DNA of 64,000 bases from Acidimicrobiaceae bacterium (GTDB taxonomy: Bacteria; Actinomycetota; Acidimicrobiia; Acidimicrobiales; Ilumatobacteraceae). Below are positions 27,520 to 39,429 of this stretch, in pieces. The notes below the pieces were generated by a model. That model made no database searches. It was not told the DNA's origin and saw only the letters and a list, made by a program, of their open reading frames with translations. The stretch covers positions 1 to 64,000 of the forward strand of contig CANFGT010000001.1 in NCBI GenBank assembly GCA_947446815.1, read 5' to 3'. Each line of letters begins with the position of its first letter. Positions within the stretch are counted from its first letter, which is position 1. A program made the position numbers and the translations under genes.

Positions 27520-28017
27520 CTAGTGACCCAGTGGCGACAGCGCACCACCGGAGGCTTGGGCGACTTGTGTGCGTACCCGCACGATGTCTGAGACCAGGGT
27601 GTACGGCCATGTCTGAGGCAAATCCGTCGGAAGAGCAGGCATTTTCACAAGGGACAACCGTTGCTCACCAGGCAATACGTACCCCAACAGGGTGCGTGCA
27701 GCATTGCGAATGCCCTCTGGTGTTGAAAGTGCATTGACCTCAATCTGCAATTGCTCGTTGGCATCGGCCAGGGTCTCGAATTCGGTCGTTTTGGCATCAA
27801 GAGCTTTGCTCTGTGCGCGGTAATCACGCAACGGGAAGATGATGAACGAGAACAAGGCAGCGAGCGCAACGGAAGAACCGAGGATTTTGACCATCCACGA
27901 AGAAATTTGGTGACGACCGATGCGGGCATCCTCAGGAGTAGGACGCGAAAAAGAACTAGTGATGTCCCGTGTGCGCTGTTTTGCGCGGGTCACTGGGGTC
28001 TTGGTGCGTGGGGCCAC
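27520..28017 (-). CDS. ftsB: Septum formation initiator FtsB/DivIC
   Basis: A 165-aa single-pass membrane protein. A basic cytoplasmic N-terminus is followed by a transmembrane helix (about 42-62), then a coiled coil (YRAQSKALDAKTTEFETLAD) and the conserved RTLLGYVLPGE segment. It joins FtsL and FtsQ in the divisome. GTG start. It follows eno, as in other actinobacteria, but DUF501 and ppx no longer follow it. Confidence 0.9.
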   Translation of the reverse strand: MAPRTKTPVTRAKQRTRDITSSFSRPTPEDARIGRHQISSWMVKILGSSVALAALFSFIIFPLRDYRAQSKALDAKTTEFETLADANEQLQIEVNALSTPEGIRNAARTLLGYVLPGEQRLSLVKMPALPTDLPQTWPYTLVSDIVRVRTQVAQASGGALSPLGH

Positions 28018-28073
28018 TTATCTATTGTGCCGTGTGTGAGGTGCGCCATCGTGGCACACGAACATCAGTTCGC

Positions 28074-30809
<2,736 letters not shown>

Positions 30810-30810
<1 letters not shown>

Positions 30811-31727
30811 TAGGAAATCTTTGAGGTCGCGCCAACCCATGTGCCATAGATGGAGTTGAGCGAAATCTTTGACGTAGCCATAAATCCGGCGAGCAGTGCA
30901 GAACCGATGTTCTCAGAAAGAACTGATGACACGGAACCTTTCACTTCGTTGTACGGATGGCTAAGGATGATGTGCCAGCCGAACTTGGTCTTCACGGGAC
31001 CTGTCGGAACTCCGGGTTTTACAGCAATTGCGCCCACCAAGAAGTCGCCATCAAAACTTTGCTGCAAAGATTCGAGGGTGCTGCAGGCTTCTTCGCCATT
31101 GGCGAGAGAACCACCAGAGGTTTTTGCACCGGGCTCAATTGACTTTTCCTTTGCGACGTCAGCAAATTTTGCGCCGCCATCAAGTTGCTGCAACGCCTTG
31201 TCGGCCTGTGCTTTTGTCTTTACAAGAATGTGGCTGAGGCACAACACCCCGGCAGATGCAGGTGATGAGTTGTACAGCTTCTCAATCGCGCTCGCCGATG
31301 GAGCCTTCATGGAAGAAGTTGTGAGCGAGGCAACGTTGAGGTTTACCAATAGATCTTGCAGTGGCTTTGGATACGACGGGAAGTTTGCGTCGGCGGAAGC
31401 CTGTTGCAGCACCTTCGCACGATCAGCAGCAGTTTCCGTGAGGTTGTACTTCTTGATGAACTGTAAGTACGCCTGGTACTTGATCATGACTTGCAGCACG
31501 GGTGTTATATCTGTCTTTGCGACGGTGCCGTTCTGCTTTGTGATTTGGCCGGCGGTGACAAGAACATCGACTACTTTATTGAGTTCGGTCTTTGAGTAAC
31601 CCTTACCGTTCACCGTAAAAGCATCAGAAGAGGAGGTCACCAGCGAGGAGGATCCACATGCAGTGAGGCCAAGCGTGCTGGCGGTGAGAAGAGGAAGAAA
31701 ACGGCGGGCGAAGGATGTCTTGGTCAC
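30810..31727 (-). CDS. PpiC-type peptidyl-prolyl isomerase lipoprotein (SurA/PrsA-like)
   Basis: A 305-aa exported lipoprotein. The lipobox LTAC places the lipidated Cys near residue 24 after a signal peptide. A SurA N-terminal-like helical part follows (residues 38-130), then a parvulin domain (LCLSHILVKTKAQADKAL, GGSLANGEE, VKTKFGWHIIL). It helps fold proteins outside the membrane. GTG start. It lies 9 nt after mfd, and its stop overlaps the mazG start. Confidence 0.9.
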
Positions 31728-31736
31728 CCTTAGACC

Positions 31737-34700
31737 TTAGTGGTCAGAGGGCTCGAAGAGCTCCCGCAACAGATCTGTGAGTACTGCTGTGGGGTTGGCG
31801 CCGCGCTTGATGGGCACCAACAGAAGTCCCGATTGCTCTTTGAATGTGGACCCAGATGCAAGTCGGCGCAACATCATGGTTTGGCTTGCACGTAGCTCTA
31901 CAGGGCTAATCCGTGCTTCGTTACCGTTCGTCATGATTTCTGTGATGCCGATGCGGATGCATTCCACGCGAAGCGCACCGACGGCAATGAGTGACTGCGC
32001 TGGCGCAGGAAGTGGGCCAAAACGATCACGCCATTCGTTTTCAATCTCAGACAATTCCTGTGCGGTGCGCACGGTGGCAAGTTTGCGGTACGCCTCGAGA
32101 CGTAAATCTTCGCTTGGTACGTAATCGTCGGGGAGGTACGCATCAACGGAGATATCAACCTTGATCTCTGTCACTTCTTCGGTGCGCTCGCCCTTCATCT
32201 CGGACACTGCCTCAGTCACCATCTGGCAATAGAGGTCGTATCCAACAGCAGCAATGTGTCCGCTTTGCGCTTCGCCTAATAAGTTGCCCGCTCCACGAAT
32301 TTCAAGGTCTCGCATTGCAATCTTGAAACCACTACCAAGCTCTGTTGCTTCGCCAATCGTCTTCAGACGTTCGTAGGCATCCTCTGACAAAACTTTGTCG
32401 CGAGGGTGAAATAGATATGCGTATGCACGCTGACCACTACGTCCAACACGTCCGCGCAACTGATGCATTTGTCCGAGTCCGAGAAGATCAGCACGTTCTA
32501 CAACAAGTGTGTTCACGGTTGGCATGTCAATGCCACTCTCGATGATTGTGGTGCAGACGAGGACGTCATACTGGCCTTCCCAGAAGTCCAACACGATTTG
32601 TTCAAGTTGTGTTTCATCCATCTGACCGTGTGCGACTGCAACACGTGCCTCTGGAACCCACTCGCGTAGCTCTGCTGCGCGTTCTTCAATGGACTGCACG
32701 CGGTTATGTACCCAGAACACTTGGCCCTCGCGCAATAGTTCGCGACGGATTGCTTCGATTGCGACTTGTTCGCTTTGCTCGCCGACATAGGTGAGGATTG
32801 GCTGACGTTCTGCTGGTGGTGTTTGCAGTAGCGACAGATCTCGAATGCCGACGAGGCTCATTTCGAGAGTTCGTGGGATTGGTGTTGCAGACATCGACAG
32901 CACGTCGACGTTTGTCTTCATGCGCTTCATCGCCTCTTTGTGTTGCACACCGAAGCGTTGTTCTTCGTCGACAACAAGCAGACCAAGGTTCTTGAACTCC
33001 ACGCTCTCTTGCAGCAAACGATGTGTTCCGATGACGCAATCAATCTCGCCTGTCTTGAGACCTGCAATGACTTTCTTTGCTTCGCGCGCCGTGAGGAAAC
33101 GTGACAGCACCTCCACCTTGATTGGATATCCAGCAAAACGCTCCGAGAAGGTGTTGCCGTGCTGGGTGGCAAGCAATGTGGTGGGAACAAGGACGGCGAC
33201 TTGCGTGCCATCTTGGATTGCTTTGAAAGCGGCACGTACCGCAACTTCTGTTTTGCCGAATCCAACGTCGCCACACACCAAGCGATCCATTGGAATATCG
33301 CGTTCCATGTCTTCTTTGATGGACTCGATGGCAGTTAATTGGTCTGGAGTCTCCACAAACGGAAATGCAGATTCCATCTCGCTCTGCCACGGAGTATCAG
33401 GAGGGAATGCATGGCCCTTTGCGCTGACACGACGTTGATACAGCACAACAAGTTCTTGTGCGACTTCGCGGACTGCAGAACGTACTCTTGATTTGGCTCG
33501 TGCAAAGTCACTTCCACCCATGCGGTGCAGCGATGGTGCTTCTCCACCCACGTATTGACGAATGACTCCGATTTGTTCGGTGGGGACATAGAGCTTGTCG
33601 CCACCCTTGTAGGCGATTAGCAAGTAGTCACGTTCAACTCCGCCGATGGTGCGTTTCACCATTCCCTCGTACTTGCCGACACCGTGGTGTGCGTGCACCA
33701 CGTACCCGCCGGGCTGCAAATCCTCGAACACGGTCGTCGAGGACTTGCCGCGTGAAGGTTTGGTTCGACGTGTTCGGCGTCGACCGCTGAGGTCTGACTC
33801 CGTGATAATTGCGACTTTGGAGTTGGGCAAAGAAACGCCATGTGATTGTGGTGCCCACGTCACCCACGCTCCAGGTCGTGCAAGCGTGTCTGCATCTTGT
33901 GTTGCAGAGAAATCAACGCCATGTGTGCGCATGAGTTCCACAAGTCGAGCAACGGATTCGTTGGTGTCCGCTGCAACGATGATGCTCCACTTTTCAGAGA
34001 GCATCTCATTGAGACGACGCGCAACAGAAGTGGGGTCATGAACAATGGTTCCCCAACTAGAGGCGGGGACAGTAGGTCCGTCAACGCTTTCAGCACTGGG
34101 TACTAGCGAAATCGTAGGAACACGTTGATCACCTGAGAGAAGTCGATCCGTGTTGACATGGAGACGAGGGAAAGCAACATTGGCATCTCGTGCCCACGAC
34201 GTGGCAAGTGCACGCGCAAGATCGTCTTCCTCTGCGAGGAGGTCATTGGCGCGGTCGCTCATGCGACGTGGCTCAATCATGATGATCAGTGCATCGTCAC
34301 CAATGTGGTCGGTGAGAAGTTCGTCATGGCTCGTTAGCCATGGCAGCCAACTTTCCATGCCATCAAAAATTTGACCTTCGGATAACCGTTCCCATTGCTC
34401 GCGACCCCAGGGCTCCGTTGCCACGAGTGTGGCGGCTTTTTCTTTCACGCCGTCTACATAGAGCAGCTCGCGCGCAGGAAAGATGAGCGTCGTCGCAAGA
34501 TCATCTGTACTGCGCTGATCAGAGATGGTGAAGCGAGTGAGACGATCAATCTCATCGCCCCACATATCAACACGCACTGGCTCGGAATCTGTCGCAGGGA
34601 AGATGTCAACAATTGCGCCGCGACGCGCAAACTCTCCGCGATGCTCCACCACTGTCTCGCGCCGATAGCCAAAGTGCACCAGTTGTTCGCATAGTTGATC

Positions 34701-35168
34701 AATGTCCACTGTGGTGCCGACAGAGATGCGAATTGGATCAGTGCTCGTGGTGCCCGGCGCAAGTTTCTGTAGCAACGCGCGTGTGCCCGCAACGATGACG
34801 GTGGGGCATTCTTCTTCGTTACGTAAGCGCCACATCGTGCGCATGCGTGCACCCATGGTGTGGACGGCGGGGCTCACTCTTTCAAACGGCAGTGTTTCCC
34901 ATGCGGGGAAGAGCTCGACCGATGATTCACCAAGGAACGACACAAGGTCATCGGCAACTTCTTGGGCCATCGTTCCTGTTGGTGTGGCCACGATGATGGG
35001 TCGACGACTATTTGCACGGGCAATACCTGCAAGCACTGCAGCACGTGCCGATTCAGGAACGGCAATGACTGCGTTACGGGAACCAGCGATTGCATCAATA
35101 CCTGGTTCGTGCGAAACGATGGCAGCAAGTGACTCAAGTGGTGGGTGGAAGTCGGTGTTGTCGCTCAC
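31737..35168 (-). CDS. mfd: Transcription-repair coupling factor Mfd
   Basis: A 1143-aa ATPase that removes RNA polymerase stalled at DNA lesions and recruits UvrA. The UvrB-like N-terminal part, the RNA-polymerase-binding domain (GGYVVHAHHGVGKYEGM) and the RecG-like translocase (GDVGFGKTEVA Walker A, DEEQRFG) are seen in order, followed by the C-terminal TRCF domain. GTG start overlapping the pth stop (GTGA). Full length. Confidence 0.98.
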   Translation of the reverse strand: MSDNTDFHPPLESLAAIVSHEPGIDAIAGSRNAVIAVPESARAAVLAGIARANSRRPIIVATPTGTMAQEVADDLVSFLGESSVELFPAWETLPFERVSPAVHTMGARMRTMWRLRNEEECPTVIVAGTRALLQKLAPGTTSTDPIRISVGTTVDIDQLCEQLVHFGYRRETVVEHRGEFARRGAIVDIFPATDSEPVRVDMWGDEIDRLTRFTISDQRSTDDLATTLIFPARELLYVDGVKEKAATLVATEPWGREQWERLSEGQIFDGMESWLPWLTSHDELLTDHIGDDALIIMIEPRRMSDRANDLLAEEDDLARALATSWARDANVAFPRLHVNTDRLLSGDQRVPTISLVPSAESVDGPTVPASSWGTIVHDPTSVARRLNEMLSEKWSIIVAADTNESVARLVELMRTHGVDFSATQDADTLARPGAWVTWAPQSHGVSLPNSKVAIITESDLSGRRRTRRTKPSRGKSSTTVFEDLQPGGYVVHAHHGVGKYEGMVKRTIGGVERDYLLIAYKGGDKLYVPTEQIGVIRQYVGGEAPSLHRMGGSDFARAKSRVRSAVREVAQELVVLYQRRVSAKGHAFPPDTPWQSEMESAFPFVETPDQLTAIESIKEDMERDIPMDRLVCGDVGFGKTEVAVRAAFKAIQDGTQVAVLVPTTLLATQHGNTFSERFAGYPIKVEVLSRFLTAREAKKVIAGLKTGEIDCVIGTHRLLQESVEFKNLGLLVVDEEQRFGVQHKEAMKRMKTNVDVLSMSATPIPRTLEMSLVGIRDLSLLQTPPAERQPILTYVGEQSEQVAIEAIRRELLREGQVFWVHNRVQSIEERAAELREWVPEARVAVAHGQMDETQLEQIVLDFWEGQYDVLVCTTIIESGIDMPTVNTLVVERADLLGLGQMHQLRGRVGRSGQRAYAYLFHPRDKVLSEDAYERLKTIGEATELGSGFKIAMRDLEIRGAGNLLGEAQSGHIAAVGYDLYCQMVTEAVSEMKGERTEEVTEIKVDISVDAYLPDDYVPSEDLRLEAYRKLATVRTAQELSEIENEWRDRFGPLPAPAQSLIAVGALRVECIRIGITEIMTNGNEARISPVELRASQTMMLRRLASGSTFKEQSGLLLVPIKRGANPTAVLTDLLRELFEPSDH

Positions 35169-35734
35169 CGTGCGTTGTACTCCCGCATGGCAGCGTCGAG
35201 ACCTTCTTGCATTATGCGTTCAATTGCATCACAGGCAGTTTCAACTGCGATGTCGAGAATCTTTCGTTCTGCTGCAGGGATGGATGACAACACGTGGTCG
35301 GCACCTTGTTCCTTTGAAGATGGCTTGCCAACTCCAATACGTACGCGCATGTAGTCATTGGTGCCGATGTGTTGAGAAATTGACTTAAGCCCGTTGTGCC
35401 CAGCAAGTCCGCCACCCATTTTTAGTTTCACTGCACCAGGTTCAAGATCAAGTTCATCGTGGATGACAATGATGTTGGCAGCGGGGATTTTGTAACGACG
35501 CGCAATTGGGCCGACTGCTTCGCCGGAGTCATTCATCCATGTCGTCGGAACGGCAAGTACCACTGCATGGTCGCCGATGCGAGTTTCAACAACCTGTGCA
35601 CGGTCGCGACCAAGCTTTAATGAAACATAAAGACGTTGCGCAAGCAGTTCAATTGCATCAGTGCCCACGTTGTGTCGAGTGCGGGCGTACTTCTTGCCTG
35701 GATTACCAAGGCCAACAATCAACGTGCGTTGCAT
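35165..35734 (-). CDS. pth: Peptidyl-tRNA hydrolase
   Basis: Recycles tRNA by cutting peptidyl-tRNA released from ribosomes. Conserved motifs: GLGNPGKKYARTRHNVG with catalytic His and Asn, PTTWMNDSGEAV, HDELDLEPG and GGGLAGHNGLKS. The ATG at 35734 gives the normal 189-aa protein; an ATG at 35767 in the same frame would add 11 residues. It lies between rplY and mfd, as in many actinobacteria. Confidence 0.96.
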   Translation of the reverse strand: MQRTLIVGLGNPGKKYARTRHNVGTDAIELLAQRLYVSLKLGRDRAQVVETRIGDHAVVLAVPTTWMNDSGEAVGPIARRYKIPAANIIVIHDELDLEPGAVKLKMGGGLAGHNGLKSISQHIGTNDYMRVRIGVGKPSSKEQGADHVLSSIPAAERKILDIAVETACDAIERIMQEGLDAAMREYNAR

Positions 35735-35805
35735 ATCGCCCGAACGAGGTTCAGAGCGGCGCAACATGACTGGTCAGATGTGATGACGACCCGTAGGCCG
35801 CTAGA

Positions 35806-36420
35806 TCAAGCTTCTGGTGCTGCTTCGCCTGCGGCAGCAGCCTGAGCAGCTTCTGTTGCAGCGCGAGAGATAAGAACAGTTGCCACTGGCATGTCGGGAT
35901 CACCAGTTGGCACGACGCCGGAAGGGAACTTGATGTCACCCAAGCGAATGACGCTGTCTGTTGCCATCTCGGAGATGTCAATTGCGATCTCGTTCGGCAC
36001 GTTTGCAGGAGTGGTGCGAACTTCAATCGTGTCCACTGATGGGTCAACAAGGCCGCCAGCAGAAACAACTGCCTTGGCTGTTCCGACGAGAACGACAGGA
36101 ACATGCATGGTGATCTGCTCGGTGAGGTCGATCTGGATGAAGTCGATGTGCGCAACGTTGCGACGCACTGGGTGACGCTGCAGTTCCTTGATGACGGCGC
36201 TGTAGTTCTTGCCATCAACATTGAGCGTGAGGATGGTGTTCTGACCAGCAGGACCAGAGATTGCAACGCGAAGATCGCGGCGCACCACGGTGAGAGAGAT
36301 GGGCTCCATGCCATGTCCGTAAAGGACTGCAGGAATGCGATCGGCGGCGCGGAGACGACGGGAAGCTGCGCTACCTGTTTCGCGGCCTAATTCGGCGGAG
36401 AGAGTTGCTGTATTCGACAC
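35806..36420 (-). CDS. rplY: Large ribosomal subunit protein bL25 (CTC form)
   Basis: A 204-aa protein binding 5S rRNA, with the L25 domain (about residues 5-95: GRETGSAASRRLRAADRIPAVLYG) and the CTC-type beta domain. The tail is Ala-rich. The start is taken as GTG at 36420 from the family's N-terminus (SNTATLSAELG); the nearest purine-rich ribosome-site candidate, GAAGGAAG, is unusually far (about 24 nt) upstream. Confidence 0.93.
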   Translation of the reverse strand: MSNTATLSAELGRETGSAASRRLRAADRIPAVLYGHGMEPISLTVVRRDLRVAISGPAGQNTILTLNVDGKNYSAVIKELQRHPVRRNVAHIDFIQIDLTEQITMHVPVVLVGTAKAVVSAGGLVDPSVDTIEVRTTPANVPNEIAIDISEMATDSVIRLGDIKFPSGVVPTGDPDMPVATVLISRAATEAAQAAAAGEAAPEA

Positions 36421-36483
36421 GGTTAGCGAGTCTATGCCCGCTTCCTTCAACTGCCACACGGGAAGGAGCAAATGGGGTCGAAT

Positions 36484-36503
36484 TCAGGGGTTCGAGCCCC
36501 TGA
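36484..36503 (-). terminator. Hairpin between prs and rplY
   Basis: A perfect 7-bp stem (TCAGGGG/CCCCTGA) with a 6-nt loop starts 8 nt after the prs stop. No U tract follows, so it may be a processing or attenuation hairpin in the prs-rplY transcript rather than a full terminator. Its plus-strand image resembles a tRNA T-arm, but no tRNA can be built around it. Confidence 0.4.
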
Positions 36504-36511
36504 CATGGTTC

Positions 36512-37519
36512 TCAGGACTGATTTTCGCCGTTGAAGAGTTCCGAGACGCTGGTCTCGTCAAAGACGGCTGCGAGGGCATCGGCGATGATTTTGGCCACGG
36601 AAAGGACCTCGACCTTGTCAAACATCTTGTCCTCGGCGAGGGGCAGTGTGTTGGTGAGAACCACTCGAGTAATCGGTGAGTTGGCAAGGCGCTCGACGGC
36701 GGGGTCGGACAACACGCCGTGAGTGGCCATTGCCCACACTTCTTTTGCACCGCGGTCGAGGAGAAGTTCCGCTGCGGAACAGATAGTGCCGCCGGTGTCG
36801 ATCATGTCGTCGGTGAGGATGCAGAGTCGGCCTTCGATATCGCCGATGACTTCTTTTGCAATCGCAACATTCTGCGTGCCCTTTGGTCGGCGCTTGTTGA
36901 TGAACGCAACGTCGGCGTTCTTGTCAGACAAGTGCTGCGCGAAACGTTCAGCAACTTTCACGCGACCTGCATCGGGAGAAACGATGACGAGATCTTGTTC
37001 TGCATGTTGACGGACATATTGCTCAAGAACGGGAAGTGCAGTGAGGTGATCAACAGGGCCCGAGAAAAAACCTTGAATCTGGCTGCTGTGCAAGTCAATA
37101 GAAACCATGCGCGATGCACCTGCAGCTTTAAACATGTCTGCAACAAGTCGAGCGGTGATGGGCTCGCGTCCTTCTGCTTTGCGATCTTGGCGGGCGTATC
37201 CGTAGAACGGGCACACAGCAGTAATGCGCTTTGCTGATGCGCGCTGTGCAGCATCAATCATGATGAGTTGTTCCATGATGCTGTCGTTGATGGAACCAGC
37301 ATCCGTACCGAAGTGTGACTGCATCACAAACACATCGCCTCCGCGAATGCTGTCTGAGAAACGTGGACGTATTTCACCGTTAGCGAACTGCACAACGTTT
37401 GCATCGCCCAAAGCAATGTCGAGGTGACCAGCAACTTCTTCGGCAAGTGACGGATGTGTCCGTCCTGTGAAAAGCGACAAGCGCTTTGTGGTGACCTTTT
37501 CCATGGAACGGGTGTTCAT
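36512..37519 (-). CDS. prs: Ribose-phosphate pyrophosphokinase (PRPP synthase)
   Basis: Makes PRPP from ribose 5-phosphate and ATP. Seen are NGEIRPRFSDSIRGGDVFV, the flexible loop region YARQDRKAEGREP, DLHSSQIQGFF and the PRPP-binding loop ILTDDMIDTGGT. Length 335 aa, or 330 aa from an internal ATG at 37504. It follows tRNA-Gln; glmU, which often precedes prs in actinobacteria, is absent here. Confidence 0.97.
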   Translation of the reverse strand: MNTRSMEKVTTKRLSLFTGRTHPSLAEEVAGHLDIALGDANVVQFANGEIRPRFSDSIRGGDVFVMQSHFGTDAGSINDSIMEQLIMIDAAQRASAKRITAVCPFYGYARQDRKAEGREPITARLVADMFKAAGASRMVSIDLHSSQIQGFFSGPVDHLTALPVLEQYVRQHAEQDLVIVSPDAGRVKVAERFAQHLSDKNADVAFINKRRPKGTQNVAIAKEVIGDIEGRLCILTDDMIDTGGTICSAAELLLDRGAKEVWAMATHGVLSDPAVERLANSPITRVVLTNTLPLAEDKMFDKVEVLSVAKIIADALAAVFDETSVSELFNGENQS

Positions 37520-37602
37520 GAATTACAAGTGTAGAACGCTGGGGCGCTGAGCCCATTGGCCACTGAATGGCCGCGTGAAGTTGTGGCTTCTAAAAAGCCC
37601 CA
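37520..37602 (-). promoter_or_regulatory. Spacer between tRNA-Gln and prs
   Basis: On the minus strand a GGCTT/AAGCC hairpin lies just after the tRNA 3' end and a GGCCA/TGGCC hairpin follows. TACACT near the prs start could be a -10 box. The tRNA and prs may be processed from one transcript. Confidence 0.3.
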
Positions 37603-37677
37603 TGGTTCCGGGAAGAGGACTCGAACCCCTATTAACGGGACCAAAACCCGCTGTCCTGCCAATTGAACGATCCCGGA
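37603..37677 (-). tRNA. tRNA-Gln (anticodon TTG)
   Basis: A 75-nt cloverleaf read on the minus strand. The acceptor stem is TCCGGGA/TCCCGGA, the anticodon stem GCGGG/CCCGT with loop TTTTGGT (anticodon TTG), and the T-arm AGGGG/CCTCT around TTCGAGT. The discriminator base is A and the 3' CCA is encoded. Precedes prs. Confidence 0.95.
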
Positions 37678-37740
37678 AGGAAGTATTAACGGTAGCGGAT
37701 TTTCTTTTTTCTCCATTGTCCCGATAGGTTCATATGCCTT

Positions 37741-37833
37741 ATGGGTTCTCTGATCAAGAAGCGTCGCAAGCGCATGCGCAAAAAGAAGCACAAGAAGATG
37801 CTTCGTCGCACGCGCCACCAGCGTCGCAAGTAG
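37741..37833 (+). CDS. Ribosomal protein bS22 (AURKAIP1/COX24-like, 30 aa)
   Basis: A 30-codon gene. The peptide reads MGSLIKKRRKRMRKKK onward with LLRRT-like MLRRTRHQRRK at the end, matching the tiny, highly basic actinobacterial small-subunit protein bS22 described from mycobacterial ribosomes (usual form near 33 aa). No ribosome-site sequence precedes the ATG, so translation from a short leader is likely. It is followed by a strong hairpin at 37861. Confidence 0.9.
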   Translation: MGSLIKKRRKRMRKKKHKKMLRRTRHQRRK

Positions 37834-37855
37834 CACTACAACTACACGTACAAAA

Positions 37856-38602
37856 TCATGCAACGCGTCCCGCATCGGGGCGCGTTGTCGTGTGTACCAC
37901 CCGAAGTCCGGCCACCTGCTGAGAGATGTCGGGGAGATGCCCGTTGACGAACCAGGTAGCTCCAGAGCCCGCCAATAAAGGCGTTTGGCCACTGGCGGCG
38001 GCAATTCGGTCCCGCCATTGCGCAAGCTCTGGAACAGCGGTCAATGCAGCTGGCTCAAGGTCATTTCCGTGGGGTCCGCTTGGCCCACCGAGGGCATCCC
38101 AGGTCTTGTAGACGAGCGGCGTTGAGACATGGACGGGCGGAATCAGAAGCGTGATATCGCGAGTTTGATGGGGAAGGGGCTGAATAATTTCGCCAATTCC
38201 TGAGACTCGAGCCCGTCCACCCGTGAGCGAAAAGGGGATATCGGCGCCGATCTTGGCCGCAGCGAAGGTGTCCGTGAATCCTGCCCAGCGAAGAATCGCT
38301 GCCGCGTCTGTTGAGCCGCCGCCAAGTCCGCCACCATGTGGAATGTTTTTGGTGATGTGCACATGAGCAGTGCGCCCGGTGAGGACGAGTGCTTTGTGAA
38401 CGAGGTTCGATTCATCATTGGGGATGCCATCTGCGAAGGGGCCATCGACTGTGATTTTTGTGGTGCTTGCTTCTGTGATGGTGATGATGTCGGCGATATC
38501 GAGCGCCACCATCTCTGCATTAATGAGGTGATAACCGTCTTCGCGAACGCCAGTGACTGAAAGTGTCAACGTGAGTTTCGCTGGCGCTTCGAGTGTGATC
38601 AC
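37856..38602 (-). CDS. ispE: 4-diphosphocytidyl-2-C-methyl-D-erythritol kinase
   Basis: A 248-aa GHMP kinase of the MEP isoprenoid pathway. N-terminal APAKLTLTLSVTGVREDGYH and the ATP loop GGGLGGGSTDAAA are diagnostic. It is shorter than the usual 280-310 aa. GTG start overlapping the rsmA stop (GTGA), the classical rsmA-ispE pairing. Confidence 0.95.
   Translation of the reverse strand: MITLEAPAKLTLTLSVTGVREDGYHLINAEMVALDIADIITITEASTTKITVDGPFADGIPNDESNLVHKALVLTGRTAHVHITKNIPHGGGLGGGSTDAAAILRWAGFTDTFAAAKIGADIPFSLTGGRARVSGIGEIIQPLPHQTRDITLLIPPVHVSTPLVYKTWDALGGPSGPHGNDLEPAALTAVPELAQWRDRIAAASGQTPLLAGSGATWFVNGHLPDISQQVAGLRVVHTTTRPDAGRVA
37861..37887. terminator. Strong hairpin between bS22 and ispE
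   Basis: CAACGCG/CGCGTTG arms, extended by a T-G pair and inner CCC/GGG, give about 11 bp with a 5-nt loop. It lies 27 nt after the bS22 stop and within the last codons of the convergent ispE. It is well placed to end both transcripts, although the T-rich tail is poor. Confidence 0.55.
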
Positions 38603-39429
38603 TGACCAACTCCGTTGACGATACGCGCTAGTCGCATCCAGTCGTGCACCGAAAGTTCTTCTGCACGCGCCGTCGGAACAATGTCTGCTTCTTCAAATTG
38701 TTCGGGAGTGACGCGGCCGGCAAGCGAGCCGCGCAGCATCTTGCGACGCTTTGCAAATCCCATGCGAACCAATGAAAACAGTTCTTTTTGGTTGATGTCA
38801 GCATCAATCGGCTGTGCATGTCGAACAATTTCAACAAGTGCAGAATCAACGTTTGGTTTCGGGAGAAAAACTGTTGGAGGCACAATGCCAGCAATGCGTG
38901 CTGTTGCATGGAATGCAACTTTGACACTGAGTGCGCCGTATGCCTCGGTGGAAGGAGAAGCACAGAATCGTTCACCCACTTCTTTTTGCACCATGACCAA
39001 CATGCGTTGCACTTGTGGCACAAAGTCAAGAACATCGGCGACGAGCGGAGTGGCCACGTTGTATGGCAGGTTGGCGACGAGAGCCCATTGATCGCCGCCT
39101 GCAAGAAGTTCATTCCAGTTCAACTTCATTGCATCGGCATGAACAATGGTGATGTTGTCGATGGGGTCAACGTTTTCGCGCAGAAGTGGAATGAGATTGT
39201 CGTCCACTTCGACTGCTGTGACCTGAGCGCCTGTTTCCGCAAGAGCAAGTGTGAGAGAACCTAGGCCCGCACCAATTTCAAGTACGTGTCCGTGGTTGTC
39301 AACGTTTGCAAGGCGTGCAATCTTTCGCACCGTGTTGGCATCCACAACAAAGTTCTGGCCGAGCGCTCGTTTTGCACGAAGGCCTGCGCCTTCGAGCTGG
39401 CGTGATGCGTCAGACCGAGAAAGTGTCAC
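38599..39429 (-). CDS. rsmA: 16S rRNA dimethyladenosine transferase RsmA/KsgA
   Basis: A 276-aa SAM-dependent enzyme that dimethylates A1518 and A1519 of 16S rRNA. Seen: ALGQNFVVDANTV, motif I LEIGAGLGSLT, NLPYN (motif IV) and MVQKEVGERF. GTG start overlapping the upstream gene's stop (GTGA). Confidence 0.97.
   Translation of the reverse strand: MTLSRSDASRQLEGAGLRAKRALGQNFVVDANTVRKIARLANVDNHGHVLEIGAGLGSLTLALAETGAQVTAVEVDDNLIPLLRENVDPIDNITIVHADAMKLNWNELLAGGDQWALVANLPYNVATPLVADVLDFVPQVQRMLVMVQKEVGERFCASPSTEAYGALSVKVAFHATARIAGIVPPTVFLPKPNVDSALVEIVRHAQPIDADINQKELFSLVRMGFAKRRKMLRGSLAGRVTPEQFEEADIVPTARAEELSVHDWMRLARIVNGVGQ

Noticed and set aside
36432-36511. T-arm-like sequence AGGGGTTCGAGCCCCT suggesting a second tRNA near 36.49 kb
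   Set aside because: No matching acceptor, D or anticodon stems can be formed on either strand. The sequence is explained by a 7-bp hairpin between prs and rplY.
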